Shown in pieces: positions 23,431 through 37,337 of a stretch of DNA of 64,000 bases. The notes under the pieces are model-generated. The model did no database searches. It worked only from the letters and a program-made list of their open reading frames with translations, and was not told the origin of the DNA. Position 1 is the stretch's first letter. Each line of letters starts with the position of its first letter. The position numbers and the translations under genes are program-made. The stretch comes from Paramacrobiotus metropolitanus. Taxonomy: Eukaryota; Tardigrada; Eutardigrada; Parachela; Macrobiotidae. The DNA is taken from positions 992,001 through 1,056,000 of the forward strand of contig NW_026570222.1 in NCBI RefSeq assembly GCF_019649055.1, written 5' to 3'.

Positions 23431-25769
23431 ATGGTGGATTATAGCAAATGGAAATCGATTGAGGTGAGTTCATTCTAGTTTGAACTGTAGTCTGTATGAG
23501 TCGCCAGCAGGAAAGACCGAAAAGTACTTAACTCATTAACTTTACGATCACATCCAAGTAACAGTTCAGAACTAGGAGTAGGAGTGTAGAACTAAGAAAA
23601 AGTCCGCAAGCCTAGCTGTTTCGTGCCAGAGATCATAATTCTCCCTTTAACGTTTGTGAAGGTTTCCGATGATGAAGATGATACCCATCCAAATGTGGAT
23701 ACGGGCAGTCTGTTTCGATGGCGGCATCAAGCGCGAGTCGAAAGAATGGACGAGTTTGGCAAGAGAAAACAAGACGCTCAGGAAGCATACGAAGCGTAAG
23801 TCATTTGTGATCCTTCTCTGTTTCTCATGTCGCTTACTTTTATAATACTGTTGCACCGTTTCCACGCCATATGCTTTGGTATCAGCTTATCACGGAGTTC
23901 ACCACGATTTTAATCCATACGGCATATTTTCTCATTATCGTTTTGGTGCATGTTTTTATTAAATTTTCATTTATATAGAACGTTTTTTACCGCCAGGACG
24001 ATGAATTTCCCCAGTTTATTTGACGTTTTCTGCACGTGTTGTTGTCGATTGATTAAGTTTCATCTTCCATAATCTGGCTGCGCTTAGTTTTGAGAAATCC
24101 TCAGGATTTCTGGAAACTATTGTTAGAATGTGTTACCGGCGCAGTATTGACGACACACAAGTGGTTTTGCTGTTGAAGTCGGTTTAAGACTTCGCGAATA
24201 CATACGCTGTCGGTCGAGTAAGTTGCTGGCGAAATTCCAGTCTTATGATTCTTATTCCACAGAGCGCGAAAACTTCGATTGGAGAAGCAGCAAGAACTTC
24301 AAGCCAAGGCCGACGATCCTGATTTAAAGAAGGACTTGGAAAAAGCAAATAAGGATGAAACAGCAACCAAGGAAAAATTGGACGAAGTAATGAAAGAGGA
24401 AAAGGTGAATAGCTATCATACGAGCAGTCCGTCGATGCAATGATACATTTTTAAGTTTCTGTTATTGTGCCCTGCCGGCCTTACCGTCTACGGAAATCTT
24501 TCGATTTTGTTTTGATTATTTGTAACTGTTCTGGTATTTTTATGCAGAAACAAGCCTGGAATGTGGATACGATCTCAAAGCCAGGATTTAGCAAAACGAT
24601 TGTTAACAAACCCGCGAAGCCGGTGACGAAGGACATGACCGACGAGGAAAGGGAACAGTACTATGTAAGGCTGCTCATTCCTATTTCGCTTGTGTCTTAG
24701 GCGTTGATTAAAAGGGTTTCGATAATTTTCCAGGTCGATTTCGTTAAGAAGAATGAAGCGGATATCAAGAAGTTTGCTTTTTTCCGAAATTATGATGATA
24801 GCCGGGAATTTCTGCAGTCGCACTCCGAATTGGTGTGCGAAGAAACTGCAAATTATATGGTGTTAATGTGTTTGAATTTGGAAATGGAGCAGGTGCGTTG
24901 ACAAATAACAAGACAATCCAGTTGGGTTGAGACACCTTTTTACTTAATGGATGTTAGCAGTAGAACTAAAGTTACTCGTCGCTGACGAAATGGGCGAAAA
25001 ATTGAATTACTGTTTTCGCCCTTTGTACAATAAATAATGATCACTGTTGTCCATTTTTGCAGAAACATGCGCTTATGGACCACGTTGCTCATCAGGCGAT
25101 TGTGATGCAGTTCATTTTAGAACTCGCCAAGCAGCTGGATATGGATCCTCGCGCTTGTGTTAGCTCCTTTTTTAGCAGAATTAAACTTGCTGATAAACAG
25201 TACAAGGATGCCTTCAACGATGAATACACGGCATTCAAGGGCCGCATTCAAGAGCGCGCTAGAATTAGAATACAAAAAGCCATGGAGGAAGTGGAAGAGG
25301 TGAAATATTTAACAACGCTTCATAACAGTTTGTTTTGTTTTACCTATTTTTTGTCGATTGTAGGAAGAAAGAAATGCCCGTCTTGGTCCAGGTGGATTGG
25401 ATCCTGTGGAAGTTATGGAAGAATTACCAGAGGTTAGCTTGCATAATATATTCTTGCTCATGAAAACGGGCCAGATAGTCAGCAAGGCGTGGACTTTTGT
25501 ATGTCGTTCTTTTGAATAACTTGCTTATTCTAGATCATCGTTCAGTAATGTTTGAACGATGTTTTCTGACTTTTCAGGAGCTGAGAAAATGTTTTGAATC
25601 GCGTGATACGGAAATGTTGAAGGAAGTGCTGGCAAGTCTGGATAAGGACAAAGCCATTGAATATATGGACAAATGCGTCAAGTCTGGTTTATGGGTACCG
25701 GAAGGTGGCGCTTCGAATGAACCGGAAAACATCAAAACGACAGAGGCAGTAGCGGATGGATCGTCCTAG
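23431..25769 (+). CDS. CDC37: Hsp90 co-chaperone CDC37
   Basis: Eight exons (23431-23463, 23662-23795, 24263-24404, 24548-24664, 24734-24892, 25063-25299, 25364-25432, 25578-25769) give 360 residues. The N-terminus [20 protein letters not shown] is diagnostic of CDC37, with S13 in a casein kinase 2 site that is needed for kinase binding. A coiled coil follows ([12 protein letters not shown] and on), then the [13 protein letters not shown] linker, the Hsp90-binding middle domain ([38 protein letters not shown]), and the C-terminal part [19 protein letters not shown] ending with SGLWVP. The protein loads client protein kinases onto Hsp90 in the cytosol. Length is close to the human protein (378 residues). 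All exon phases match and the start is certain from the family. Confidence 0.97.
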
Positions 25770-26135
25770 TTCGTCCTTATGGAATTCTGCAGCAGCTTTG
25801 CATTCACTTCACCCAATGTAATTCACAAGCGGTCGAATGTTTTTATTTTTGTTTGAAGACTAGTCGTTCGTTTGACCAGGAATGGATTCCAAAGTTTCTT
25901 GTGTTCTTTAATTATTGTTGTCACTGGCCACAGTTGCGACTAAATTTACGCACGGACCATTTTGGTTTTTAAGAAATTGCACAGCTTGTACCGTAAGTAC
26001 AGTATACAAGTACTTACTTATCACACCACACTGCATTTTTTATCGCTCACCTTTACAATTGTTAGAGTTAAGGTTTGTCGGCGTGCCAGTTTTACCGTGT
26101 CTCGTGTGTGTTCGTTGTAGGTGCTTGTCTGACTT

Positions 26136-26141
26136 AATAAA
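26136..26141 (+). promoter_or_regulatory. Poly(A) signal AATAAA, probably of CDC37
   Basis: An AATAAA hexamer lies about 370 bases after the CDC37 stop codon and before the RpS13 gene on the same strand. Confidence 0.45.
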
Positions 26142-26659
26142 CTGGAACGCCTTTTTAAATTTACCACAGTAAAACGTACTACTCTTTCGACGGATTCTGG
26201 AAATCAACTAGAATTGACTTTACACCGTCCGAAATGAGAGTTGATAGACGGTATTTATTATCTTCTACGCTTCTACCATCATCTGTCGCTAGCTCCATTG
26301 ACCTGCGGGAGTCGACCGGCTAGTCGTACATAGTTGTTCTGCTTCGCTATAATCGTACACGAAGACCGCCTACATTTAGGCTGCAATAGTCCCCATTCGC
26401 TCTTTTATGGACTGCCAATATACAATTGGCTGCTGTTATGAAAATTAGGCCTGTGAAAGAAGGCCATATTTCAGCAGCATTTGCCATAGCGGTTCCCGGC
26501 TTCCCTCAGCCACACATAAACGAGACTGCAAGTTTTGTAAATCACAGTACACGAACTGCGGAGAACCTTCGGTGCTGGATGAACACATGTAGGGAATATC
26601 GGAAATCCAGAATCCCGTGATTTTGTTTTTAGTGTCGATTACTGCTTAACTGATCAACA
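26142..26659. other. Spacer and promoter region of RpS13
   Basis: No gene is supported. The leader of RpS13 must lie at its right end; a stretch TTTTGTTTTTAGTGTCGATT is near 26623-26642, but no certain pyrimidine-tract (TOP) start can be fixed by eye. Confidence 0.35.
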
Positions 26660-27924
<1,265 letters not shown>

Positions 27925-27978
27925 TTTTTGGATGTCTTGTTCATATGGAATTTTATTATGCGAAAATTACAATTTCCG

Positions 27979-27984
27979 AATAAA
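27979..27984 (+). promoter_or_regulatory. Poly(A) signal AATAAA of RpS13
   Basis: A canonical AATAAA lies 55 bases after the RpS13 stop codon, consistent with the short 3' UTRs of ribosomal protein mRNAs. Confidence 0.75.
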
Positions 27985-28908
27985 AACTGATGGCGTTTGT
28001 GTGGCATAACGTTCGTGAGACACGAAGTTGCAGTAGTGTAATATCAGTGATAGTTTTGGACAACAGCGATAAGGAATTTTACTGCACCGTATTCCGAAAC
28101 GTTGCAGGTTAAATATATTTTGTTAATTTTAAAAACATTAAGTTGTCTTCTGGTTACACTTTACATGCTAACAAGTAAATTTACAATTTTACATAATTCC
28201 TGAATTCATATTTTATGGAGAGTAAAATAATTTTTTTTTACCATGTTCAATATCGCGCAAAAAATTACGATGAAAAATGAGACACTGCAGCTAACTCTTC
28301 AAAGCTTTAAGCGATGTATAACAAGTTAATAACCGCTTTTTTTGTAGTACGCGCAGTAACTATTCTCCCAGCTTCAGAATTTATATTTAAGAAGGCGCTA
28401 AAGATCAAGTATCAGATACGACAAATAACAACCTGTTCCCAAAAAGTAAGTATTGGCCGTACAATCAGCAGTCCCATACTCCCATTAAATTAAGTAAGGT
28501 AACTGGACAGTGGACGTAAGCAAAGGCTTTCTTCGAAAACCGAAATTCTATCTCAGAAAAACAATCAGCAGTAATATTTTTGTTGATTGAGTGAATTCGC
28601 TCCGGCAATGTACGCCAACGTGCATTTCCAACATTTTGAACTTCCTAACGTTAACCATAAAAACGCTCGTTCGTTCAACTTATAACTATCAGTTTTCGTC
28701 AGCAATCTTTTATGTAATAAAAAAATTGGTGTTTCATGGAGACCTACGTTACTTTGTTCAGAGAATCAATGAAGCAAGAACTGAGTCATGCTCGAACGAT
28801 TTCAGTTATTAAGTTTTTTAAACCAATGGTTTTCCAACTCAAAGCAACGAAGAACCGTGAATGCGCTTGCAAGGGTTCTGCACGAATCCCGTAGTTTGGG
28901 ACCCCAGC

Positions 28909-28914
28909 TTTATT
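28909..28914 (-). promoter_or_regulatory. Poly(A) signal AATAAA of RpS23
   Basis: On the minus strand AATAAA lies about 45 bases past the RpS23 stop codon. Confidence 0.75.
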
Positions 28915-28958
28915 TCCAGTAAAGACTGAACAGAAACATGATAAGGATAGACAGTATT

Positions 28959-29526
28959 TTATGCACGCGGACGTTCCTTCTTTCCCTTAAACAAAGCTAG
29001 CAGAGAAACATTGGCGACCTTGACAACTTTGAAGCGGACTCCGGGAATATCTCCGACGGCGTGTCCCTTTCGACCGAATCCAGCGACCAAAACTTCGTCG
29101 TTCTCCTGTGCAAGAGTAAAACATGAAAATGCCGCTTTGCTGAAATGCCGCTTTGCTATTTTCTCCCCCAAGTGTACTTACTTCAATAAAATTAAGACAG
29201 CCATCACGAGGAACGAATGCCGTCACTTTCTTTCCGTTTTTGATAAGCTGAACACGGACACACTTCCTAATAGCGGAATTCGGCTGCTTGGCTTCCACAC
29301 CTCTAATAATCGAGAAAGTGCAACAACACATACGAAATCACCATGAATTAATGGGAACTTACACTTTTTCAAGAACGATTCCCTTTGCGTGGGAAGCTCC
29401 TCCAAAAGGATTGGCTTTCCACCTGGTACCCAAGTGAGCTTTCTTGTAGTCCTTATCGGCCCATTTCTGAACACGCCGGTTATTCCTGTGTTTGCGCGCA
29501 GTCCGAATTCCGTGAGGTTTGCCCAT
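28959..29526 (-). CDS. RpS23: 40S ribosomal protein S23 (uS12)
   Basis: Three exons in transcription order (29363-29526, 29182-29302, 28959-29105) give exactly 143 residues, the family length. The start [18 protein letters not shown] and the end [13 protein letters not shown] are diagnostic. The decoding-centre loop reads [10 protein letters not shown], with K60 and P62 in the usual places; P62 is the residue hydroxylated by OGFOD1-type enzymes in other eukaryotes. The protein sits at the decoding centre of the small subunit and controls accuracy. The gene is divergent from beta-COP (1.1 kb between the start codons) and convergent to RpS13. Confidence 0.98.
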
Positions 29527-30668
29527 TCTGGCGATAAATTCAAACCCCGAGATGGCAAACCAAGTGCGAAAATCAACGAGGGTTCGTTACTGTTATTACG
29601 ATTAGAACTACACTTGAAAATCAGAAAATCCAAAGATCCGTGCAGCTTCGTCTGTAAAATTGCGAATACAGTACTAGTACAGTACTTACTCGTAGTAGTC
29701 TAGTGAGTCTACTCGTAATGTATTGACAACCAGTCTATACTACTGGCTACCGGTTCCATACGGTACTCGCTATGGACGAAACGCTCATATTTTCAGGGGG
29801 CGCCACTCTACAGACTACAGCCGGTAGTATTTTTAGGTATTTTTTTCCCAAATCCCACGTCTTGTGAAACCTTGAATCCAATGTTTCTAACCGAAAATTT
29901 CATATTCTGAGTGATTTACAACTAATACATGGCTGGCATTATTAGCATTAAGTTATCTAGGAGCAGAATAGATGTTAACTGTTGAGTGTAAGAAAGCCGC
30001 TGAACCGTTTTCGCTTTGGTTACATGACATCCAATAGTACCAATACTAATTCCATACATACGTACTCGAAAAGTTGAAAGGACACTTAAAAAGAATAATC
30101 ATAATATGTTTAATATTATTGGGATACCAAAAAATGATTACTGGACTGATAATAAAAATGATCCTTACGGGATTGTAGATGGCGCGAGGACAGACCCTAG
30201 ACTCGTAAGTAAGTACTGCCGTAGCACCCAGGCTTCTAGCCTGCAGAGTGCAGACTGATTCATCATCACTGCCACATCGATGTTGTTGCTATCATGGTCT
30301 TAGCAGTAACTCTGCTGGCACACAAAATTAAAAATAATACTGCAGTAAAATCGGGATTTTAAAGTTTTAGCTGATTAGTAATGGTCCACCGTCCAGGAGA
30401 TAACTGGGTAATGTGTTTATAATTTATTTTTGTGATTTTAATTCTTTTTTCATGGAGTGAATTGTGTTTGTCCCTTGCACTGCATTAGCTGTCGACGGTC
30501 AGAACGTTATTCCATGTGTTTTGTGGTTTGGCTGTCGTGGTGCATGTTGATTCTGCACGACCAACTGGTTTCCGGCGAAACGAATTTTATTACGTCCTCG
30601 TTTCGTGTTGAGTGAAAATCTGTCGGAAAATCAATTTTTGAATCGTGTTGCTTCACGTGGTTCGAAAT
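29527..30668. other. Divergent promoter region of RpS23 and beta-COP
   Basis: This spacer separates two start codons on opposite strands, so it must contain both promoters and leaders. No TATA box is convincing. Several short copies of ACTCGTA/TACGAGT lie at its RpS23 side (about 29690-29720). No gene is supported. Confidence 0.45.
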
Positions 30669-33600
30669 ATGGCGCAAACAGAACATCCTTGCTACACTCT
30701 GATCAACTTCCCAGCGGAAACTGACGCTCCCACAGAACAGCAGCTGAAAGCGGATTTAGGTCGGTGCTCATCTTCAGTCTGTAATGTCTGTTCAACTCTG
30801 TTGGAGCTACCATTCAGACATTCTTTGTAAGGTGATTTTTACTTGCTAAACAGAAAAGGGGGATACGAAGACAAAGATCGAAGCCTTAGAAAAAACCATT
30901 CGTTGTTTATTGGGAGGCGAGAAGTTCTCATCCATCTTGATGACTATCATCCGATTTGTTCTACCTTCTCAAGACCATACAATAAAGAAGCTTTTGTTGC
31001 TATTTTGGGAAATCGTACCAAAGACGCATCCAGACGGAAAACTGCTTCACGAAATGATCCTTGTGTGCGATGCATATAGAAAGGTATACAGCGTCAGCGG
31101 CGCATTTATTTGTAATATCTGGTACTAATGTGCACAGTTGCAAAAGGCATGTACTGCAGTACTTAAAACACTTCAACATGTAAAAACTTTAGTACGTTTT
31201 TAATTACAACTTTTCATTGGATACAAGAATGCTGCATCCTCGGGATCGGAAGTTTCGGTTGATTTTATGGGTTTCTTTCGCAGACCAATCAGCGCTCTCT
31301 ATCACTGTTGTAACGCTGCTTTCTAAAGCTTTGGCGATTCTAGGATCTACAGCATCCGAACGAATTTCTTCGGGGCTCCACACTGAGATTTCTGTGCAAA
31401 TTGAAAGAGCCGGAGCTGCTGGAACCTCTTATGCCGGCCATCCGGAGCTGTCTGGAGCATCGTCACGCCTATGTCAGAAGGAACGCTGTTTTAGCAATTT
31501 ATACAATCTACAAGTAAGACTTAGAAATATGTGAATTCCCAGATTTTAATTTGTGGATTATCTTGTTTCTGTAGTATTGTGATTCCTTGTGTTCACCAAG
31601 AAATTGTGGTTGTATTAAGAGCGCACAGAGTACGTAATTTCGTATTTAGGAATTTTGATTTTTTAATCCCGGACGCCCCGGAATTGATCGGAGGCTTTCT
31701 CGACCAAGAGCAGGATATGTCTTGTAAGCGCAACGCATTCATGATGCTTATCCATGTGGATCAGGTGTGTGAAAGATGGCCGGAAGTTTGAAACACATGT
31801 CAAACAGTTGCACATTCAACTCTGAAATGAGTGTGATTATAACGGGTTTGGACTTTCAGGAGCGCGCTTTGAATTATTTAAGCAGTTGTTTGGATCAAGT
31901 TGGTGGCTTCGGTGATATTTTACAACTTGTTATTGTGGAGTTGATTTATAAAGTATGTTTCGAACGATGTCGTTCTTGCTTCAAATCTTCAGGCCTTATG
32001 TTTTTAGGTTTGCCTTACAAACGCAACAGAGCGAGCGCGGTTTATTCGGTGTATTTACAATTTGCTGAATTCTAATAGTTCAGCTGTTCGTCTGGAAGCT
32101 GCTGGAACTCTGATCACTCTTTCTGCTGCTCCTAGCGCAGTCAAGGTAAATTCGTTTAACTTTTAAAGAAAAATTTAAATATTAATTAATAAGGTATGCA
32201 TTTGTTGTAGGCTGCTGCCGCTTGTTACATCGATATCGTGGTTAAAGAAAGTGATAATAACGTAAAATTGATTGTGCTGGACCGACTGACTGCCCTTCGC
32301 GAGAGCGCCGTCAATAACGAGAAGATTCTCCAGGTAAACATGCTTGGTCTAAGTTTCATGAGTATGGTTTGATTTATATTCGTTTTTTAGGAACTGGTGA
32401 TGGATATTCTTCGTGTTCTTGCTTCAACAGATCTGGAAGTTAGAAAAAAGACACTGGAAATCGTACTGGAATTGGTGTCCTCTCGAAATGTCGAAGAGGT
32501 AGTTATTTTTTTCGAACTAATTAAATATCGTACTCCGCATTCTGTAATATTGTTTAGATGGTCCTGATACTCAAGAAAGAAGTGCAAAAGACAAATAACG
32601 TCGTGGAACAGGAAGATAACGACAAGTACCGTCAGCTTTTGGTGCGGACACTCCATTCGTGCAGTGTGAAATTTCCAGATGTTTGCCCTACAGTTATACC
32701 TATGGTACACCAAATTTTGATTATTTTGGTTGTGCCTTTGTGTAGTGAAATCAAAATGTCGTTTTCCTGTAGCTGACTGAATTTCTTGGCGATATTCAGT
32801 CCGAAATGGCGGCCGTGGATGTACTGGTGTTTTTGCGCGAAGCCATTCAGCGGTTTCCCAAACTTCAAGCTGTTGCTATTTCCAATATTCTCGAAGCTCT
32901 GCCATCCATAAAAAATTCCACGTAAAAGTGATATTTATTTCGATATTGGCAAGAGTGAACAAAATGTCGCTGTTTTAGCATTTTGCGCGGTGCTTTATGG
33001 ATTCTTGGTGAATATTGCCGATCGAAAGACGATATCCAAGGCACAATGCATGAAATTAGACAAAGTTTGGGACCTGTACGTTTACAAAAGTTTTCTCGGA
33101 TACAGGACACTTTTAACGCTGGCACTTCTTTGCAGTTACCGATTGTTGAAGATGAATTAGCAAAGCAGAGCGGAGAGCAGACAGTGAAAGATGAACAAAT
33201 GGAGCAGAGTTTTAAAAAACTTGTGACGGCCGATGGAACATACGCAACTCAGAGCGCGTTAACCACGCAATACAAAGGGAAAAAGGAAGAAGATAAAAAG
33301 TATGTTTGGAATACTGCTGTTGTTGCGTTTATCGATATGTCATCCTTTACAGATTGCCGCTGCGCAAGCTCTTAATGAACGGAGATTTCTTTTTGGGCGC
33401 CGCTTTGGCATCCACTTTAGCCAAACTAGCGCTGCGGTATTGCGACGTTACCAAAGAACGCGCGCGACAAAACGTGCGTTGCTCTTCGTAAATCGGAATT
33501 TTGCTGTAAGTTACTTGAGCGGATTTGTTCCCACAGGCTTTCCTTGCTGAGTCAATGTTCATAATGGCTTCTATTCTTCATTTGGGAAAATCGGGCCTTC

Positions 33601-35869
33601 CGAAACGAGTAAGTTTCTCCGATCAAGCAATGATATATTTACTGTATTGGAGAAATCCTTGCTGATTTAAAACTTCAGTTTGGAACTAATCGTCTATTTA
33701 TTTTCAGCCTATTACCGATGATGATCAGGACAGGATAGGTCTTTGTCTGAAAGTTCTGGCAGATCGGTCTCCAGTCATAATTAGAATATTCGAGGAAGAT
33801 TGCCGGCGCTCTTTAGCAACCGTTCTCCAAGTTAAGCAGAAAGAAGAGAAAGAACAGGAGGTCAGTAGGATGTTCTATTTTTACCGCGTTACACACGTGT
33901 ACAATATTCGTCCTTTATCCGTTTAAAAGTTTCTGGGTGAATTCCGTTTTTGGCATTGCCTGTGTGTACCCGAGTAATTTAAAGTGCTCATTTGTAAATC
34001 AAATAAATAGTTTCTGACTGTAGCAAAAGACACGAAAATTGGCGACCAGTGTCCAGGCCGATGACCCCCTGTCTTTCGCGCATCTTTCTGGACGTAGTGA
34101 TTTCGCCAATGGTGAAGTATGTGAGACAATACCTCTGAGTACTTACTGGATATGTGAAAAAACTTTAATAATTTTTTTCCAGGATATTTTTGCCGTAAGC
34201 TTGTCGGCGGCTGTTGGCCAAGGTGGAAAAAAGGATACATACGATCCGGCATCATCAAAATTGAACAAAGTAAAGAAGAGCTAATAAAATGCAGCTGACT
34301 ATGGGGATATCCATATGACTGGTGCTCTTTTTATCATTACAGTATTTTGTATTTACATTTGTTCCTTTTTTAATGGTTGTAGTGTTGCTTACGGTACATT
34401 TTTTCAACATAGGTGGCGCAGCTTACCGGTTTTTCTGATCCCCTCTACGCAGAGGCGTACGTCCATGTTAATCAGTTTGATATCCTTTTGGATGTGCTGA
34501 TTGTGAACCAGACTGACGATGTTTTGCAAAACGTTTCACTGGAGCTGGCCACACTCGGTATGCTGTGTGGATACTGAGGACGTACAAATGATATCCCCTT
34601 TAATATTTGGCTTAATTAAATAGGAGATTTAAAATTAGTGGAGAAACCTAGTCCGATAACGATGGCGCCGCATGATTTTGCCAATATCAAAGCCAGTGTT
34701 AAAGTGGCCTCTACGGAAAACGGTGTCATTTTCGGGAATATTGGTCAGTGTGCTGGGTGATTGGCACGCTAATGTCTAACGTAATCGGAAGTTGGCATGT
34801 TACAGTGTACGATCTGAAAAGTGGTGTAAGTGACAGGAACTGCGTCTACTTAAATAACATTCAAGTGGACATTATGGATTACATTGTTCCTGCGACATGC
34901 ACTGATCTGGAATTCCGGCTGATGTGGGCCGAGTTTGAGTGGGAAAATAAGGTTAGTCCTGGCAAGATAGAAAGGAGATAAACATACAGTACCAGATCCG
35001 CTGAGTGACCTCCTTTTTCCTGTGCTTGGCAGGTGGCAGTGAATACAACTATGACGGATCTGCGAACATTTCTTAATTATCTCATCAAAGCCACTAATAT
35101 GAAGTGTTTAACCCCCGATAAGGTTAGTGGATTTGAAAGTGTTCTGCAGATTTTACTGTAGGGAATCAGAGTTGTAGCAGAAGCAGTTAAATCATGGACC
35201 CGTTTAACTTAATGTTTTAACCACGTTGTTGCTGGTACGGTAAAGAAAGAAATTTGGTTTTGGACAATGATTTCGTAATATTTTAGAAATTGGTAGATTA
35301 TTATTAGTCGTCAGTATAATGTACACATTCGCAATGTGCTAGCCACACCGAGAACTTAATGTGTAAAATTAAATTGCTGGATCATAAAAGTATTGGATTT
35401 CAACGTGGGCGATTATTTGCTGATTGGATTGAATAAGGGGAAACAGCTGTATTGATCAACATGATTACATATATTTTTGCTGGATATAATTCAGAGTGTT
35501 GCGCGATAATTACAGGATCCAAGAGCTGTTAATATGACCACTAACCTGGTTTGATTCTGCTAGGCACTGTCGGGTGATTGCGGTTTCATGGCGGCTAACT
35601 TGTATGCGAAATCGATTTTCGGTGAGGATGCACTGGCCAATGTGAGCCTGGAACGCTCGTACGACATGAATGGCCCCATTGTCACCGGTCACGTACGAAT
35701 TCGGGCAAAAAGCCAGGTAAAGGAATGTTGTCAGATCAGGTTAAAGTGTTATTCTGATCGGGATGTTATGTATTTTGTTGAACAGGGTATGGCATTAAGT
35801 ATGGGTGAAAAGATCACGTCCGCACAAAAACAGTCGGGAAAAGAGAACAAAACACGAACGGAAGACTGA
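30669..35869 (+). CDS. COPB1: Coatomer subunit beta (beta-COP)
   Basis: Twenty-three exons (30669-30759, 30854-31083, 31344-31513, 31650-31764, 31860-31952, 32008-32145, 32211-32333, 32391-32498, 32558-32704, 32773-32921, 32979-33075, 33136-33299, 33353-33473, 33537-33608, 33708-33860, 34024-34116, 34183-34269, 34413-34557, 34624-34743, 34806-34951, 35033-35122, 35564-35716, 35786-35869) give 962 residues; human beta-COP has 953. The match runs end to end: [14 protein letters not shown] near the start, the adaptin-like alpha-solenoid ([43 protein letters not shown]), the appendage ([26 protein letters not shown]) and the end [15 protein letters not shown]. Beta-COP is part of the COPI F-subcomplex that coats Golgi-to-ER vesicles. 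All phases fit without gaps, and most introns are 50-260 bases. Confidence 0.98.
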
Positions 35870-37337
35870 ACGACCTTGCTTTTTTCATAGAAGTTTCTAT
35901 TTGGGTTAATATTTCTTGCGATGGTGTTTTTATTTTGGAAGATATTTCAATAATATAGAAGAATGAAATATAAAATTGTGTGGAATCTTGTGGTTCAGTT
36001 GTCTATCATCCAGGACGAATTATTTACCTTTACAGCTGCGGTTGTGCGGTCCGCGTTAAGCATTCCGTCTTTCTCCTTACTCACGTGGCGTTTTCTGTTG
36101 TTGCTTTTTATACCTAAGGATAAATAGGGATTCAATAAGACAATAACACTCATGTTTTGAGTCGTTTTGTGGGTTTCAACAAGTTGGACTTAGTAAAGAG
36201 CGGAATACAGTGCTAAGTGTCCACTTTGCCGATTAAACGGAGACGACTTCTGTCCTAGCGCTGATTTCCGGCACAAGTGCTTGATGTTATGTATGGAATT
36301 GTAGCACAGTGTGACAACAATCAGGTAGAAGGGCAGCCTTATCCGGTTTCCGCTTCTCACTACGTTTGTAGAGTGCTACTCCTTTCTAGCGGCCAGTCCA
36401 GCGCCATGGTTTATCTTTGTGTTATTGCCAGTTTGTTATCAGAGTATTTCGTTGACGAGCTTGAACCACGCTGTACGTGTATTTATTCTTCATCAGTGTG
36501 GGTATCCAGATCCTCAATTATGTAGCGATCACCGCCTTATACAGAATCCCAGTTCAAAAATATGTAAGTAGTGAAGAGTTAAAATCCGCACATCAAACAG
36601 AAATCTGTATCGCTCACCGGAAAAGTCGTTTTGCTATTGTGTATCATCAGCGTACAGAATGCGTAGTGCGTACTATAATGTTGCACGAAGTCGGACCGCT
36701 CCACGAAAATTTCTTCCATAAAAAATTTTAAATTCCCATAAGACGTAGCCCATCCAGACCCTTTCCGGAGTTTTCATGACAGAATTCGATTTTCGCACTC
36801 GTATTATTAATTTTGGGGAATGAGCCCATGCATTACTGTAAATCTATATAAACTATTATACCAGAGATCCAGATTACTTAGTGCATGTATCAGTATCAAT
36901 ATTCAAAGTAGCCATCAGAATTATAAGTACAATCAGGTGCAGATAAAAGACAAACGAAATTTATTTATTTCTTTCTCACTAAACCATAATTTTTGGCAGT
37001 TGCCACAAATACTACTGCTGTACTCACTACGCACGATTCCACAATACCATACCAAATTTCTTGAAAATCGAAAGCCAAAATTAATATGTATGGCTAGTAC
37101 AAAAATCGGAAAATAAAGTACATCTGCAAAGCTGTACGTACAGAGCTGAAGCTTTACAATACAAATGTAAAACTTTGCGATGGTAACTTTTGGCAATCGG
37201 GGTAATATCATCAAAAATGAAGTGAGCCGACCAGAAATGAGCGGATCGGAGCTTTTAGGTCATAATTTTTTTTCCGCAAACAAAAAATTATTTTAAATTT
37301 TCCTTCTCCGGGTTTGGCGCATCAACCAGTAGAAAAT
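35870..37337. other. Convergent 3' regions of beta-COP and the R-Ras-like gene
   Basis: No gene is supported. Open frames of 80-100 codons occur at 36277-37116 but have no family resemblance, and their composition is that of the AT-rich spacer. No perfect AATAAA lies close behind the beta-COP stop. A minus-strand AATAAA near 36960 could serve the R-Ras-like transcript. Confidence 0.45.

Larger units (their letters stand above)
27925..28958. other. Convergent 3' regions of RpS13 and RpS23
   Basis: No gene is supported between the two convergent ribosomal protein genes. Apart from the two poly(A) signals near its ends, about 0.9 kb of AT-rich sequence remains unexplained. Confidence 0.5.

Noticed and set aside
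36277-37214. Open frames of 80-98 codons after beta-COP
   Set aside because: AT-rich, overlapping on both strands and without any recognisable domain; they lie in the 3' regions of two convergent genes.
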